From: Apoderus coryli
Taxonomy: Eukaryota; Arthropoda; Insecta; Coleoptera; Attelabidae
Reading direction: 5' to 3'
Assembly (NCBI GenBank): GCA_911728435.2
Contig: OU452199.1
Location: 1,860,001 to 1,924,000 of the forward strand
DNA: 64,000 bases
Below the pieces are notes generated by a model, which saw nothing but the letters and a program-made list of their open reading frames with translations, was not told the origin of the DNA and searched no databases. A program made the translations under genes and the position numbers. Position 1 is the stretch's first letter; each line of letters opens with the position of its first letter. Below are positions 24,361 through 35,500 of this stretch, piece after piece.

Positions 24361-24515
24361 CCAGCTGCTGTGCGATTCTATTTTGCGTTCGAGGTGAGCC
24401 AAATTTATGAACGCGTTCCGAACCGCGCATGCGCCTTAAAACAAGTTCTGTGACAGTACGTCTTTTGGGATTAATGGCTATGTTTATTCTTAAATAAATG
24501 TATGTAATTTTGTGG
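24361..24515. repeat. Direct repeat, copy 1 (promoter-like)
   Basis: This stretch, from CCAGCTG through GCGTTCGAGGTGAGCC, CCGCGCATGCGCCTT and GGGATTAATGGCTATG, is nearly identical to 26056-26215 in the same orientation. GCGCATGCGC matches the NRF1 binding palindrome. Confidence 0.85.
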
Positions 24516-24882
24516 TTTTGTAAATACTGGCCTTGATATTTGACAAAAGATATAAATTTTTGAAATCAGAAAAAAAAGCCCTGACCGATGGCACAGCATT
24601 AATAAGTAAAGCATTCCGACTCCACGTTGGCACTTTGAAATAAACTGTGACGTATGACGCCGCCATTTTGGGTTACAAGTCAGGTCCTGACTAAGCATAA
24701 TTATAGTTTTCGGTTTCTAACCACAGTACTGTATTCTCATTTTTGTAAAAATATTTAAGTACTCGTATATAATAATATCGCTGTCAATTTCAGAAATATT
24801 TGTGGTGTGTCATAATGATTGAAAACAGCCTTGAGTGGTGGTATCAGTTAAATGTTGACATGATTGGGTGATTTTTAATAAT

Positions 24883-25460
24883 AATAATAATAATAAACAC
24901 AACAATAATACAGACTTTATTAGTAAAAAAGACATTTTTATAAAAGTTGAAGCAGTGCTTCCTAACTTAACCTAAACGTAACATATATTTTAGCTTAAAC
25001 CTATCTGAAAATAGTTTTACATCGCTGGCCAAATTAAGTAGGTAGCTTATGTTTACAAATTAATTTGTTCTATTACGTGTCAGACAGCGCTCTTAAACGA
25101 AAACCCCTGTAAACTTTTTATATTCTCCGGTAGAGCGTTGTAATATTTTGAAACCGTATAGGAAAATGACCGCTCAAAGATTGATGTTGAGTCTAGCGGT
25201 GGCGTAATGACAGTTTTATGAGGAATATTCACATCATACACCGATCCCCAGAACTTCAATCTTTCATAGAAGTATTCCGCCTATTTCCATCTGATGATTT
25301 TTATTAATCAAAATTAGTGAATGAAAATCCGACGTTGTTTCATTCTTAACCAGCCTTAATCTTATTGCTAGCCTTTTTCAACCCTACGAATTCCACATAC
25401 AAGCCCTGTGCCTGAATTCTGCATCAACTGAATCCTGTTCTCAGCAATTTTAGTCAAACA
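24883..25460 (-). mobile_element. LINE 3' fragment (CR1-like reverse transcriptase C-terminus)
   Basis: The minus strand reads CLTKIAENRIQLMQNSGTG and CGIRRVEK near 25380-25450, then RSFSYTVSKYYNALPENIKS near 25120-25180 and SLQGFSFKSAV, the usual thumb and end of CR1/Jockey-type ORF2. The tail is a (TTA)n run at 24883-24900. Several stops; heavily 5' truncated. Confidence 0.7.
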
Positions 25461-25675
25461 AGGAACATATATATATTGTCAATAATATAACCCCTAGCTG
25501 ATTGCGTTATCATGCTATCTTGCCACGAGACAACTTGTGTTTATGTTTTACTTTCATTTAGTTTAAAAACATATTAGATACTGCCATTTCGTAATATAAA
25601 TTTTACGGTTCTACAAATAGTTGTTATAAACGTAAAATTATCTAGTATTTATTTTTATTTTTACTTATTACTCAC

Positions 25676-25788
25676 CTAACAGGATCTGTGGGGAAGCGAA
25701 AAAAATGTTTAGAGGAAGTGTACGGCTTATTGGGACAACATTTTGCAGCACACACATGTCCTCCCTGATTGTTCATTGTATTAATCAT
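25676..25788 (-). CDS. THAP-domain first exon (partial)
   Basis: Starting at ATG 25788 (or the second ATG at 25776), the exon reads HVCAAKCCPN then SKHFFRFPTDPVR and ends at a consensus donor (TTAG/GTGAGT, 25675). C-x3-C plus the FxRFPxDP motif is the first half of a THAP zinc-binding domain, found in P-element transposases and in host transcription factors. The second half (the alpha-helical W and C-x2-H) was not found in the 1.2 kb downstream, where a LINE fragment is inserted. It could be a live gene whose other exons are further off, or a relic. Confidence 0.5.
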
Positions 25789-25929
25789 AAGATAAAAATA
25801 AAATCCTTTCAAATTCTCACGAACACTATACCAAAAACACCGAATTAGATTACAAACACAATATTTATTTATCTCGTACACGCCGACAATGAACTATATA
25901 TTGAACACAGGAGTGAACGGTATCTACCT

Positions 25930-26010
25930 ACGTCTATGCGATTATTGTGACGTTGTAACCCATAATGGCGGCATGCGCGACGATATGCGCAGGACGGCTC
26001 GCAAGCGGAA
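25930..26010 (-). promoter_or_regulatory. Promoter-like region upstream of the THAP exon
   Basis: A CG-containing patch just upstream of the minus-strand THAP exon has, read on the minus strand, CATGCCGCCATTATGG (YY1-like) and AACGTCAC (CRE-like), with GCGCAT words beside it. A similar set in the other orientation lies at 24645-24685 (GTGACGTATGACGCCGCC). Confidence 0.3.
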
Positions 26011-26055
26011 AGTCAGAATACTGTATTATTTATTATACTGTTGTAAAACTAAAAA

Positions 26056-26215
26056 AATCCAGCTGTGTAATTCTATTTTGCGTTCGAGGTGAGCCAAAAT
26101 TATGAACGCGTTCCGAACCGCGCATGCGCCTTAAAACAAGTCATGTGACAGTACGTCCTTTGGGATTAATGGCTATGTTTATTCTTAAATAAATGTCTGT
26201 AATTTTGTGTTCAAT
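26056..26215. repeat. Direct repeat, copy 2 (promoter-like)
   Basis: Near-identical to 24361-24515, with a few changes. It too holds the CCGCGCATGCGCC palindrome. Confidence 0.85.
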
Positions 26216-28069
26216 CAAGAAAAAAAATCAATCAATCAATCAAGAAAAAAAGCCCTGGCCGTTGGTGTAAAATCCAAACTAAGTTGATGTTTAACAGAAG
26301 ACGAAACGTTAGAATTAAAATCTCTAACTGCCACATTGTAGAGAAGAAAAAGTTGCTTTAAAGATGTGCTCTTGATATTTGTTAAATAAATTAAATAAAA
26401 ACGAAAATCTCAATTTTGAATTCTTCTGAAAAATCTTGAAAACGAAAAAGTATTTATGCCAATGGTATTTTGTTGGTCTCAGAAATATGAATTTTAATCA
26501 CCTTTTATAGAATGTTTTTTTTCGTGAAAAATAGGATCTGACAGTGTCGGTGTCATATATATCGCCCTATAAAAAAAAACTACTGCAAGTTTGCTTTGTT
26601 GTACTACCATTTATTCGTTTGACAAAAACTCTTAACAATCATATTTATACAACCAATAATGTGTGTTTAATATTTTATTTTTAACAGTCTATATACATTA
26701 AAATATAAAAAGTACCTACTTAATTTAATTAATTTCAACTAAGAACTAAATCACAGATTAATAAATTAACAATTAACTTAATCTTAATTTGTCACTACAC
26801 TATAATCATAAATAACTATTATACACTTTGTACAGATTTACATTTTTATATGATCAACTTGAAAAGACGAAACGTCTATTGGATATCCGCTATAAATGAT
26901 GTTTTTTAATGAATTTAAACGTTGATGGTTCGTTTAAAAATTTAAAAATCATCGCTAAAGCCCATTCTATAATAACAAAAATTTAATTTGAAATTTTTCA
27001 TTTACATTTTCTTTTTTGAGTTTCAGGGTATAACCCTCAATGATACTTTGAAGGTAAACCATGGGATTTTGTAATAAATTATAAAACGAGCTCTTATTCA
27101 CTCTAATCTTCAACCAAAATGAGTTCCAGGCCGAGTTGACCTTCTCCAAAGCCAAACAAGTGTAAAATATGCCATGCGTTTTTACATATTATAGTTAAAT
27201 ATTCAGATCAGTTTATTTTAATACTGAATCTGGCAGAATTGGTTTTAAATGACACATGTTGACACATTTGGCATTCGAATATGTCTATTTTACCGCCACG
27301 TCAGCATCTAGGTTCTCGGCGTCTGCGCATTTAATAACAATCATGGCATACGTGTTGGCCTATGTGTTAAAGTTTAGTCTTCGTAATTGTAAGGTTGCAA
27401 GTTCAAAACTGGGCCATGGAACTTTTGTTTTATTATTATTGAAATTGTATATTGTTACCTGAGATGTTTATTAAATTCTTTTTACCAGATATTTCATTAA
27501 TTATACACAAAAATTTTGATGTATACCAAGTAATTGTCCGAAATTTATAAAAAAAAATTATAAGATTAGTATTTGACGTGACGAATGTTGCTCAAAATAT
27601 CAACTTTTTGTCATTAATAGAAACTGAAGGAATGTATCGTTTTTCATGAATAGAGATGCAAGAAATGTATCGATATAATAGATTCGATCTCAATATTACA
27701 AGTCATACAACATATTTTTAAGGTTAAACTATTGCCTCGAGGACTACAGCTGAGTCTATTGGCATACGACATATTTGGCTAAAATGACATACCGAGCGTT
27801 TCTCAAATCTTACGAAGACCGTGCTAGTGTATTTGATGTATATCTATGCGCCACTAATCATTAAAGCGTCAAACGGTCAGTAATATTGTTCACTAGTTGG
27901 TGTCAATTCATAATAGAAATATTAAATAAAATCTCCCGCCAGGGAATTCGGGCGTAACAAGAGATTTAGTATACAAAACTCTGTTAGAAAGTTCTATAAT
28001 TTTAAGTTACTGTGTGTGAGTTGCATAAAAATTCTATGGAATCAAAAGGAAGAAGAATATGTTGATAAT
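26216..28069. other. Non-coding stretch between the THAP exon and eve
   Basis: About 1.85 kb of AT-rich sequence with no supported exon. Because it lies downstream of eve on the minus strand it may hold eve control elements; the sequence alone does not show this. Confidence 0.4.
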
Positions 28070-28315
28070 TTTTGGATATCGTTATTGGGTTTTAGATTCG
28101 TATAAAACAAAAATGAAATAAAGTTTTTTTTATTGCATGTCATACTTTTTTTTTTTACCTCGACGTTTCGACCAAAAATCCTGAAGAAGACAAGAATTTT
28201 TGTTAGGCGAAACGTCGAGGAAAAAAAAAAGTATGACATGCAATAAAAAAAACTTTTATTTCATTTTTGTTGTCGTTTAATACGAACCTAAACCCGATAA
28301 CGATATCCAAAAAAT
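28070..28315. repeat. Foldback element with CGAAACGTCG core
   Basis: Two arms of about 115 bp are inverted copies: GGATATCGTTATTGGG near 28074 against its inverse at about 28297, and TTGCATGTCATAC near 28132 against GTATGACATGCAA near 28230. The loop holds CCTGAAGAAGAC and GGCGAAACGTCG, a pair also seen elsewhere in this window. Confidence 0.85.
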
Positions 28316-28360
28316 TGAAAATGTAGTGGTATGTCATTTTTACGCCATGTTAAAATTATA

Positions 28361-28735
28361 CAGGGTGTCCCGGAAAAGAGAGAGAAAATTTTCTGGTGCA
28401 GATAGAGCATGAAAAAATAAGATGACAAATTCTAATGATTTTTTTCCCTCCCTTACGGAGATATAAAGGGTCACACAGAAAGGGGAATTTTCCTAAGCAT
28501 TCGATTCAACTTTTAATTGCACGCGTACGAGAGTGACGTGAGTTTCTTGGTCTGTCAAAAATTTTGTTTTTGGTTAATTGAAGGTTGAGGCTATTCAGAT
28601 TTATCTTATAAGTCTTTATGATACAGGGTGTTAAAAATAATGTAAGTTTAGAACCAGAAAAACTGATTTGCAACGTTAACGAACTTGTCATCTTCGAGAG
28701 ATTGCCCACAATTTCCGGAACAGCCTGTGGATTAG
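28361..28735. mobile_element. Old mariner-type MITE remnant downstream of eve
   Basis: CAGGGTGTCCCGGAAAAG at about 28363 faces a degraded TTCCGGAACAGCCTG near 28712-28728. An additional CAGGGTGTTAAAAATAATG tip lies at 28624. No coding sequence. Confidence 0.45.
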
Positions 28736-28931
28736 TAAACAAAAATGAGAGTACAAAGAGTCAGGTTTAGAGCAAAATGTCATCGGTTAGTAAGATATCC
28801 AATAAACTTTGAGTATGATCAGGGTTCAGTTTGTCTAAAAATGAAGAAGAATATCATCAGTAATATTATTGATAGCAATTACCACCGTGAAACTGCACAT
28901 CAACATTATCATAGGCTATTCCGTGATGCAT

Positions 28932-29531
28932 CTACGATTCAACTTTATACGGTTGAAACAATTTTGGTTTCGTACTAGCACTTTCCACACTAGTGGAGGG
29001 TGATAAACTGCTACTACTCTCCATCAATTTCGTAGAAGGCAATAACAAACCAGCCGGCGGTGTCGTATTTCGTAAAACAGGTGGACTCAAACTCGCGTCC
29101 GACGGATGCGAATCTGTTGGTGATGATGTCGCTCTACCAATCGGTACCTCCAATCCATGAAGATCCATCCCCAATCTAGCATGATGACCAGCTAACGAAT
29201 GATTATGATGGGGATTATTCCCTAAAAATTGGTGATGATGTGTCGGTACATGTTGGTGGTGCTGATGATGATGATGGTGATGTGGAGCAGCCATTTGTGG
29301 TGGTACCATATTGAACGGTGATGCATATGGTGCATACCGTGCTGAGGAATAATATATTGAATGCGGTGGCGGTGGGGGTGCTGCAGCCGGATGGTATTGA
29401 AGTGGCAGCGTTGATGCTGCAGCATGTAACAGGGATGCTGCGAATGCTGGATCACTGTACACTGCTGCGTATGGCCAAGCCAGAGCCATGCGTTGACGTT
29501 TGTCTTTCATGCGTCTGTTTTGGAACCATAC
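28932..29531 (-). CDS. eve: eve exon 3
   Basis: Codes for residues 136-334: the end of recognition helix 3 ([14 protein letters not shown]), the [16 protein letters not shown] block shared with other Eve/Evx proteins, a His-rich run, Ser/Pro-rich stretches and the terminal LFQPY motif. The TAG stop is at 28932-28934. Confidence 0.95.
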   Translation of the reverse strand, partial: VWFQNRRMKDKRQRMALAWPYAAVYSDPAFAASLLHAAASTLPLQYHPAAAPPPPPHSIYYSSARYAPYASPFNMVPPQMAAPHHHHHHQHHQHVPTHHHQFLGNNPHHNHSLAGHHARLGMDLHGLEVPIGRATSSPTDSHPSDASLSPPVLRNTTPPAGLLLPSTKLMESSSSLSPSTSVESASTKPKLFQPYKVES

Positions 29532-32500
29532 CTGGAATAGAGGAAAAACGTTTATGAGCATTTGGCGCCGAAACATTAGGCAGATTTTAATTTCGGAATA
29601 ACAAGAATTGAATGGACAAACTTTTGTTTCTACAGACAATAGTAGTAGTTTTTAATACAGGGTGGTCAAAAATGATATTAAAAAGTCATGTTTTTCAAAT
29701 GAGACCTCTGGTTTTTATAATTTTATTGTATATAAACAAGAAATCCCTGCGGGATTTCCCAGTCGATGTGTGGTAGTTTTATCTATGAAAAAAGTCATTG
29801 AGGGTTATAAAAAAGTCAAAAAAAAAATCAAGAAAAAAATTTCAGGGAAAAAAAAATGTTTCTATTATTAAAAAAAAAAAATATTAAAAAAAAAAATTCA
29901 AAAAAAAAAACTTTCAAAAAAAAAAATTTCAAAGAGAAAAATTTCAAAAAAAAAATTAAAAAAAAAAAAATTTCAAAAAAAAAAAATCAAGAAAAAAAAT
30001 TTCAAGGAAAAAAATGTTTCTATTATTAAAAAATAAAATGTTCAAAAAAAAAAATTAAAAAAAAAAAAATTTCAAAGCAAAAAAAAAAAAAAATTTCAAA
30101 AAAAAAATGAAGAAAAAAAATTTCAAGGAAAAAAAATGTTTCTATTATTAAAAAAAAATGTTTAAAAAAATTTTTTCAAAAAAAAAATTTCAAAAAAAAA
30201 AATTTCAGAAAAAAAAATTTCAAAGAAAAAAATTTAAAAAAAAAAAATTTAAAAAAAAAATTTAAAAAAAAAATTTCAAAAAAAAAATCAAGAAAAAAAA
30301 TTTCAAAAAAAAAAATTCAAAAAAAAAAATTAAAAAAAAAATCAAAAAAATAATTAAAAAAAAAATTCAAAAAAAAAAAATTTTCAAAAAAAAAATTAGT
30401 TTGTCTATATCGAAAATTGGTAGTTATATTTGTTACTGTAAATAAATAGTTTAATTTGTCATAACAAGAAGAAAAATTCAAATATCTCAAGTTAGTAGGT
30501 ATTTAGAAAATAAAAATATGAAATACAAATGGTCTACTCCACTAAATCTTTATAATTGTCATATAAGTTTAAACCATTCATGTTTCGGAAACGTCTGCTC
30601 CCATCATCAGTGGTAACGTTAAATAAAACAGAAAATCTTAAGACGGAAATAAAAAACTAAAAATATTCTATCAATAGTTTTTTGTATTTTTTTCTGAGGG
30701 TTTCAGGTTCTTGAACACAATTTTTTTTTAATTTTCAGTGAAAGTTACATTTCGCTTATCTAACTTTATTATGAAAATCTACGGCGTCTTCTTCTTATTA
30801 AAATTTAGAATATAAAATAAATAATAATAACGAACTGTAAAAAACGAGATAGAAAACCTGAAGAGAACAGGATAAACCATCGTCGAAACGTCGTAGATTT
30901 TCATAATAAAGTTAGACATGCCAAATGTAACTTTCGCTAAAAATTAAAAAAAAATTGTTTGCAATTTAATTTCCATCTCTGATGATGAGAGTACACATTC
31001 CAGAAAGATGTATGGTTTAAGTTTTTTTTTAATTATTATTTATAAAAAATCACATGGCATAATAATTAATTACGTTGATCCAAAACTGTACCTATATAAA
31101 ATGTGTCCAGGGATAGAGTTTGGAAGAAGAAAACTTTTTTATTTGTAGATTTAGAAGAAAAAGTCATTCTTTATAAAAACGTCTGCTACAATTTCAAATG
31201 CCAAATTTACGATTACTATACAAGGTATATCAAAAATATCATTTTTAATGATTTAGATTTTTCTGTTTTTTTTTTTAATTTTATGAAAATATTTTCAAAA
31301 CCGTGATTTATTACACCAATTGTGCAAAAAAAGCTAATAAACTTTTTTCTCAAAGTGGTTAATTTCATAGCTACTATTAAAATAATAAAATTAAAAAAAA
31401 AAAACAAAGAAATCAAAATCATTAAAAATGTTATTTTTGATATACCCTGTATAGTAATCGTAAATTTCGTACTCGAAATTGTACTTTCGACACAAGCAGA
31501 GGTTTTTATAAAGAATGATTTTTTCTTCTAAATCTACAAATAAAAAAGTTTTTGCTCTTCCAAACTCTATCCGTGGACACATTGAGTTTGGAAGAAGAAA
31601 AACTTTTTTATTTGTAGATTTAAAAGAAAAAGTCATTCTTTATAAAAACGTCTGCTTGTGTCAAAACTACAAATTCAAATACCAAATTTACGATTACTAT
31701 ACAGGGTATATCAAAAATAACATTTTTAATGATTTTGATTTTTCTGTTTTTTTTTTTTAATTTTATGAAAATATTTTGAAAACCGTGATTTATTACACCA
31801 ATTGTGCAAAAAAAGCTAATAAACTTTTTTCTCAAAGTGGTTAATTTCATAGCTACTATTAAAATAATAAAATTAAAAAAAAATCAAGGAAATCAAAATC
31901 ATTAAAAATGTTATTTTTGATATACCCTGTATAGTAATCGTAAATTTGGTATTTGAATTTGTAGTTTTGACACAAGCAGACGTTTTTATAAAGAATGACT
32001 TTTTCTTTTAAATCTACAAATAAAAAAGTTTTTCTTCTTCCAAACTCAATGTGTCCACGGATAGAGTTTGGAAGAGCAAAAACTTTTTTATTTGTAGATT
32101 TAGAAGAAAAAATCATTCTTTATAAAAACCTCTGCTTGTGTCGAAAGTACAATTTCGAGTACGAAATTTACGATTACTATACAGGGTATATCAAAAATAA
32201 TATTTTTAATGATTTTGATTTCTTTGTTTTTTTTTTTTAATTTTATTATTTTAATAGTAGCTATGAAATTAACCACTTTGAGAAAAAAGTTTATTAGCTT
32301 TTTTTGCACAATTGGTGTAATAAATCACGGTTTTGAAAATATTTTCATAAAATTAAAAAAAAAAACAGAAAAATCTAAATCATTAAAAATGATATTTTTG
32401 ATATACCTTGTATAGTAATCGTAAATTTGGCATTTGAAATTGTAGCAGACGTTTTTATAAAGAATGACTTTTTCTTCTAAATCTACAAATCTCTTCCGAA

Positions 32501-35500
32501 CTCAATTCTTAGACACATTGTATACAAAAAATAATACAAATAACTACGTAGAATAATGTTTTATATGTGTCTCCTGTATATATTTTTAAGATACCTGAAG
32601 AAGGCAAAATTAAAAAACAAATTGCCTGATTTTTTTTTTTAATTTTTTCTATAATTTATTTTTATTATTTGTAGTACTTATATATTTTTATAATAATATC
32701 TTGGACACAGTGTATAGTTGCGGCAAAATATGCACCGTTAATTGTCCTAAAATGATTGAACAATAAATGCACACAACTATCTAAGAACTGTATTGAAATA
32801 ACCGCCTTGATCTTAACGTCCATTTAACACATCGTAATGCGGGGAGTTATCGGCCCATTAGGCTACTGTTACTGCGCCGACAGGCGGCCCCTTTTGAAAT
32901 ATCTAAAAGCTCAATTAGCATCAGTCGGAGCTGTTCATTTCCTTTTTTTTTTAATTTAAACAATATTTAACCAAACATAATATAAATATTATTATTTAGT
33001 AAGTATACTGATGGGCAATGTGCTAATTGTTAAGTTGAGGCAATCATAAACGCTAATGGAATTTTTATTCATGTATAAATAAAACAATTATTAAAAGTTT
33101 TTTTGTTGTTGTTGAGTAAACATACTGTTGTATGTCATAAAATAAAGAATTTCTATACTTGTGCAGTATAAATGAAATGCGATGTTGGCAAGAAAATGTA
33201 CCTGATGAAGACAATAATGCCGAAACGTTGTACACATAGTATTAAATAAAAACTAACCTTAATGGTGCTTTCTGGCAAATTCAATTCCGCTGCCAATTCA
33301 ACCCGTCTCGGTCGTGACACGTAATTTTCCCGTAGGAACTCCTTCTCCAATTTGTACAATTGCTCCCGTGAAAATGCGGTTCTATATCGTCTAATATTTG
33401 GATCGTTATTGTTACCATGTCCTGATGATGGACTATTCGATAGAGAATTTAATTTGTTGTTGTCCGAAGATTTAATTGGTGAAACACAATCTGTAACACA
33501 ATGGAAAACGCAAATGAAACATACTGATGCATTATGAAAAATTAGGCTAAATCTATTGGGCCTTAATATTTTTAATAAATAAATAAATAAAAATAAAGGT
33601 GTTTTTATAACTGTAGAATATTATAAGCCTCTATTAGCTCTACATTTTGCGAACTGTTTCTTTTTGATTAAAAACTAGGTACATCGTGTTTTTTTTAGAT
33701 TTAAAACCAAAGCGAAAATTGTAAAAGGTCAACAATGTAAATTAATTTTCTCTCGATTCTATAAAAAAATTCACACCTCGATTTTACTTTTTATTCAACT
33801 CGATAAATCGATTTAAATGTCAACATATTCATGACCTCAAAGAAACTTTCCGGAAATAATTTAAGCTCTTGTGAAATTACAAGTGACAATTCTACTTGGG
33901 AACAAATTAGTATTTCCTTTATTGCAATTCGTTGTACACTTTTATACAAAATAAATAAGATCACCTTTTCTTTGAGCAAACCTTGTAGATGCAGCGATAC
34001 TACCTAGTTAAAAATACGAAGACTATAAATATTATGTCATAGACCAACCCATATAAATATTACAGTAATTAACAAATATTTTGACTCGTTTAAACGGAAG
34101 TATGACGCCTTCCTAAGGGTTGGGATCTCTGTTTAATTTTACCGATATGTTTCGAGACCACTTGAACTCGTTACAAGCCGAATAAAATAGGAAATGTTCC
34201 TGTATATATAAGGTACTTGAAAAATATAAGTATATGTTGAATTTCGTTTTACTTAAGGAATTAGAATGACTACTAATTGACTTTGGTTAGATCCCAGTAA
34301 GTATTTCCCTTGTTTTTTTTTAATTTTAACATCAAATGACGTTGTCTAATTACCAGTGGCGTTCGGTGAAATTTGAGATTAGGGAAGTGATTAAAAAAAA
34401 AAACAACATTTAAATATTTTTAAATAGAAAAGTTAACAACAAAAAAGTTTTCAGTGTTTTTAGCTCTTATTTAAAATTATTCGTACCATCTAGTTTGGCA
34501 CTTAACTGGACTGAATGCAGAGTAGTAGATTTTGCAACAATATTCTTTCGTTGCTACTTGTTACTCACAATTATTTATTATTATTAGACATTTTATTCTG
34601 TACGCAGTTTTTTAAATTCAGCGTTTTTTTTTTTTGCTTTTTGAAATGATAAGCATCAAAAAATTTAAATTTTTTCCTTGCCAGAAGGGTTGTGAATTTT
34701 AGACAGGACAATGATATTATGAAGGACTATTTGCATGCCACACGACATGCGGAACCAGGGTCATTAAGGATAGTTTCTTAGGGCTTGAATGATAGCGTTC
34801 TATAGTCCTATACTGAGCAAAAGCATCAAAAAATTTAAATTTTTTCCTTGCCTGAAGGGTTGTGAAATTTAGACAGGACAATGATATTATGAAGGGCTAT
34901 CTACATGTCAAAACGAAATGTCGTAGTGAAAATTTGTAAACGCTATTTTATTCTACTCAAAAGAAATAAACTGTTGCCCTCGAGGCACGAATAGCTCTCC
35001 ATATTTAAGTGTAACAGTAATAATTTTATGACCTTTTTGTCATTTATCTAAATTTAATAAATTTTTGTTTTGTTTTAGACATCAGCTATTTTTTTTTTAA
35101 GTATCGGGTTTTGTGCCTTTTTCTTCTCTTTGAAGGCACTATTTATACGCAGATATTTTATATTTCAGATCTAGGCCAAGTTCTTGAACGCAAATTAATT
35201 GATTTTTTTTAGTTTTATTATAAAATTTATTTTGCCCCCTTTTCTACTATTTACAAACGCCTATGTAAACAAAATTGTTATGCTGTATGTTGTAGGTTGT
35301 CCGTTAAGTGGTTTTTGAGTTATCACGGATACAAATTTTTTCTGACCCTTTTATAGAATTTTCACGGACGCCTATGGAACATTAATTTTTGTCGTGTATT
35401 TTTAACACCAATTCAACTAGTTAAATATAAAATTTTTTACATTTTAATATTTTTTAAATATTTTACCCCTTTTTCTACTATTTACGAACGCCTATGTAAA

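Noticed and set aside
28745..28978. Plus-strand frame overlapping the eve stop
   Set aside because: Runs antisense through eve exon 3 and a MITE; no domain.
29222..29557. Frames in the His/Ala-coding part of eve exon 3
   Set aside because: Shadows of the real eve frame in low-complexity sequence.
31103..32415. Many small frames with [16 protein letters not shown]
   Set aside because: Mirror copies produced by the palindromic repeat on both strands; not protein genes.
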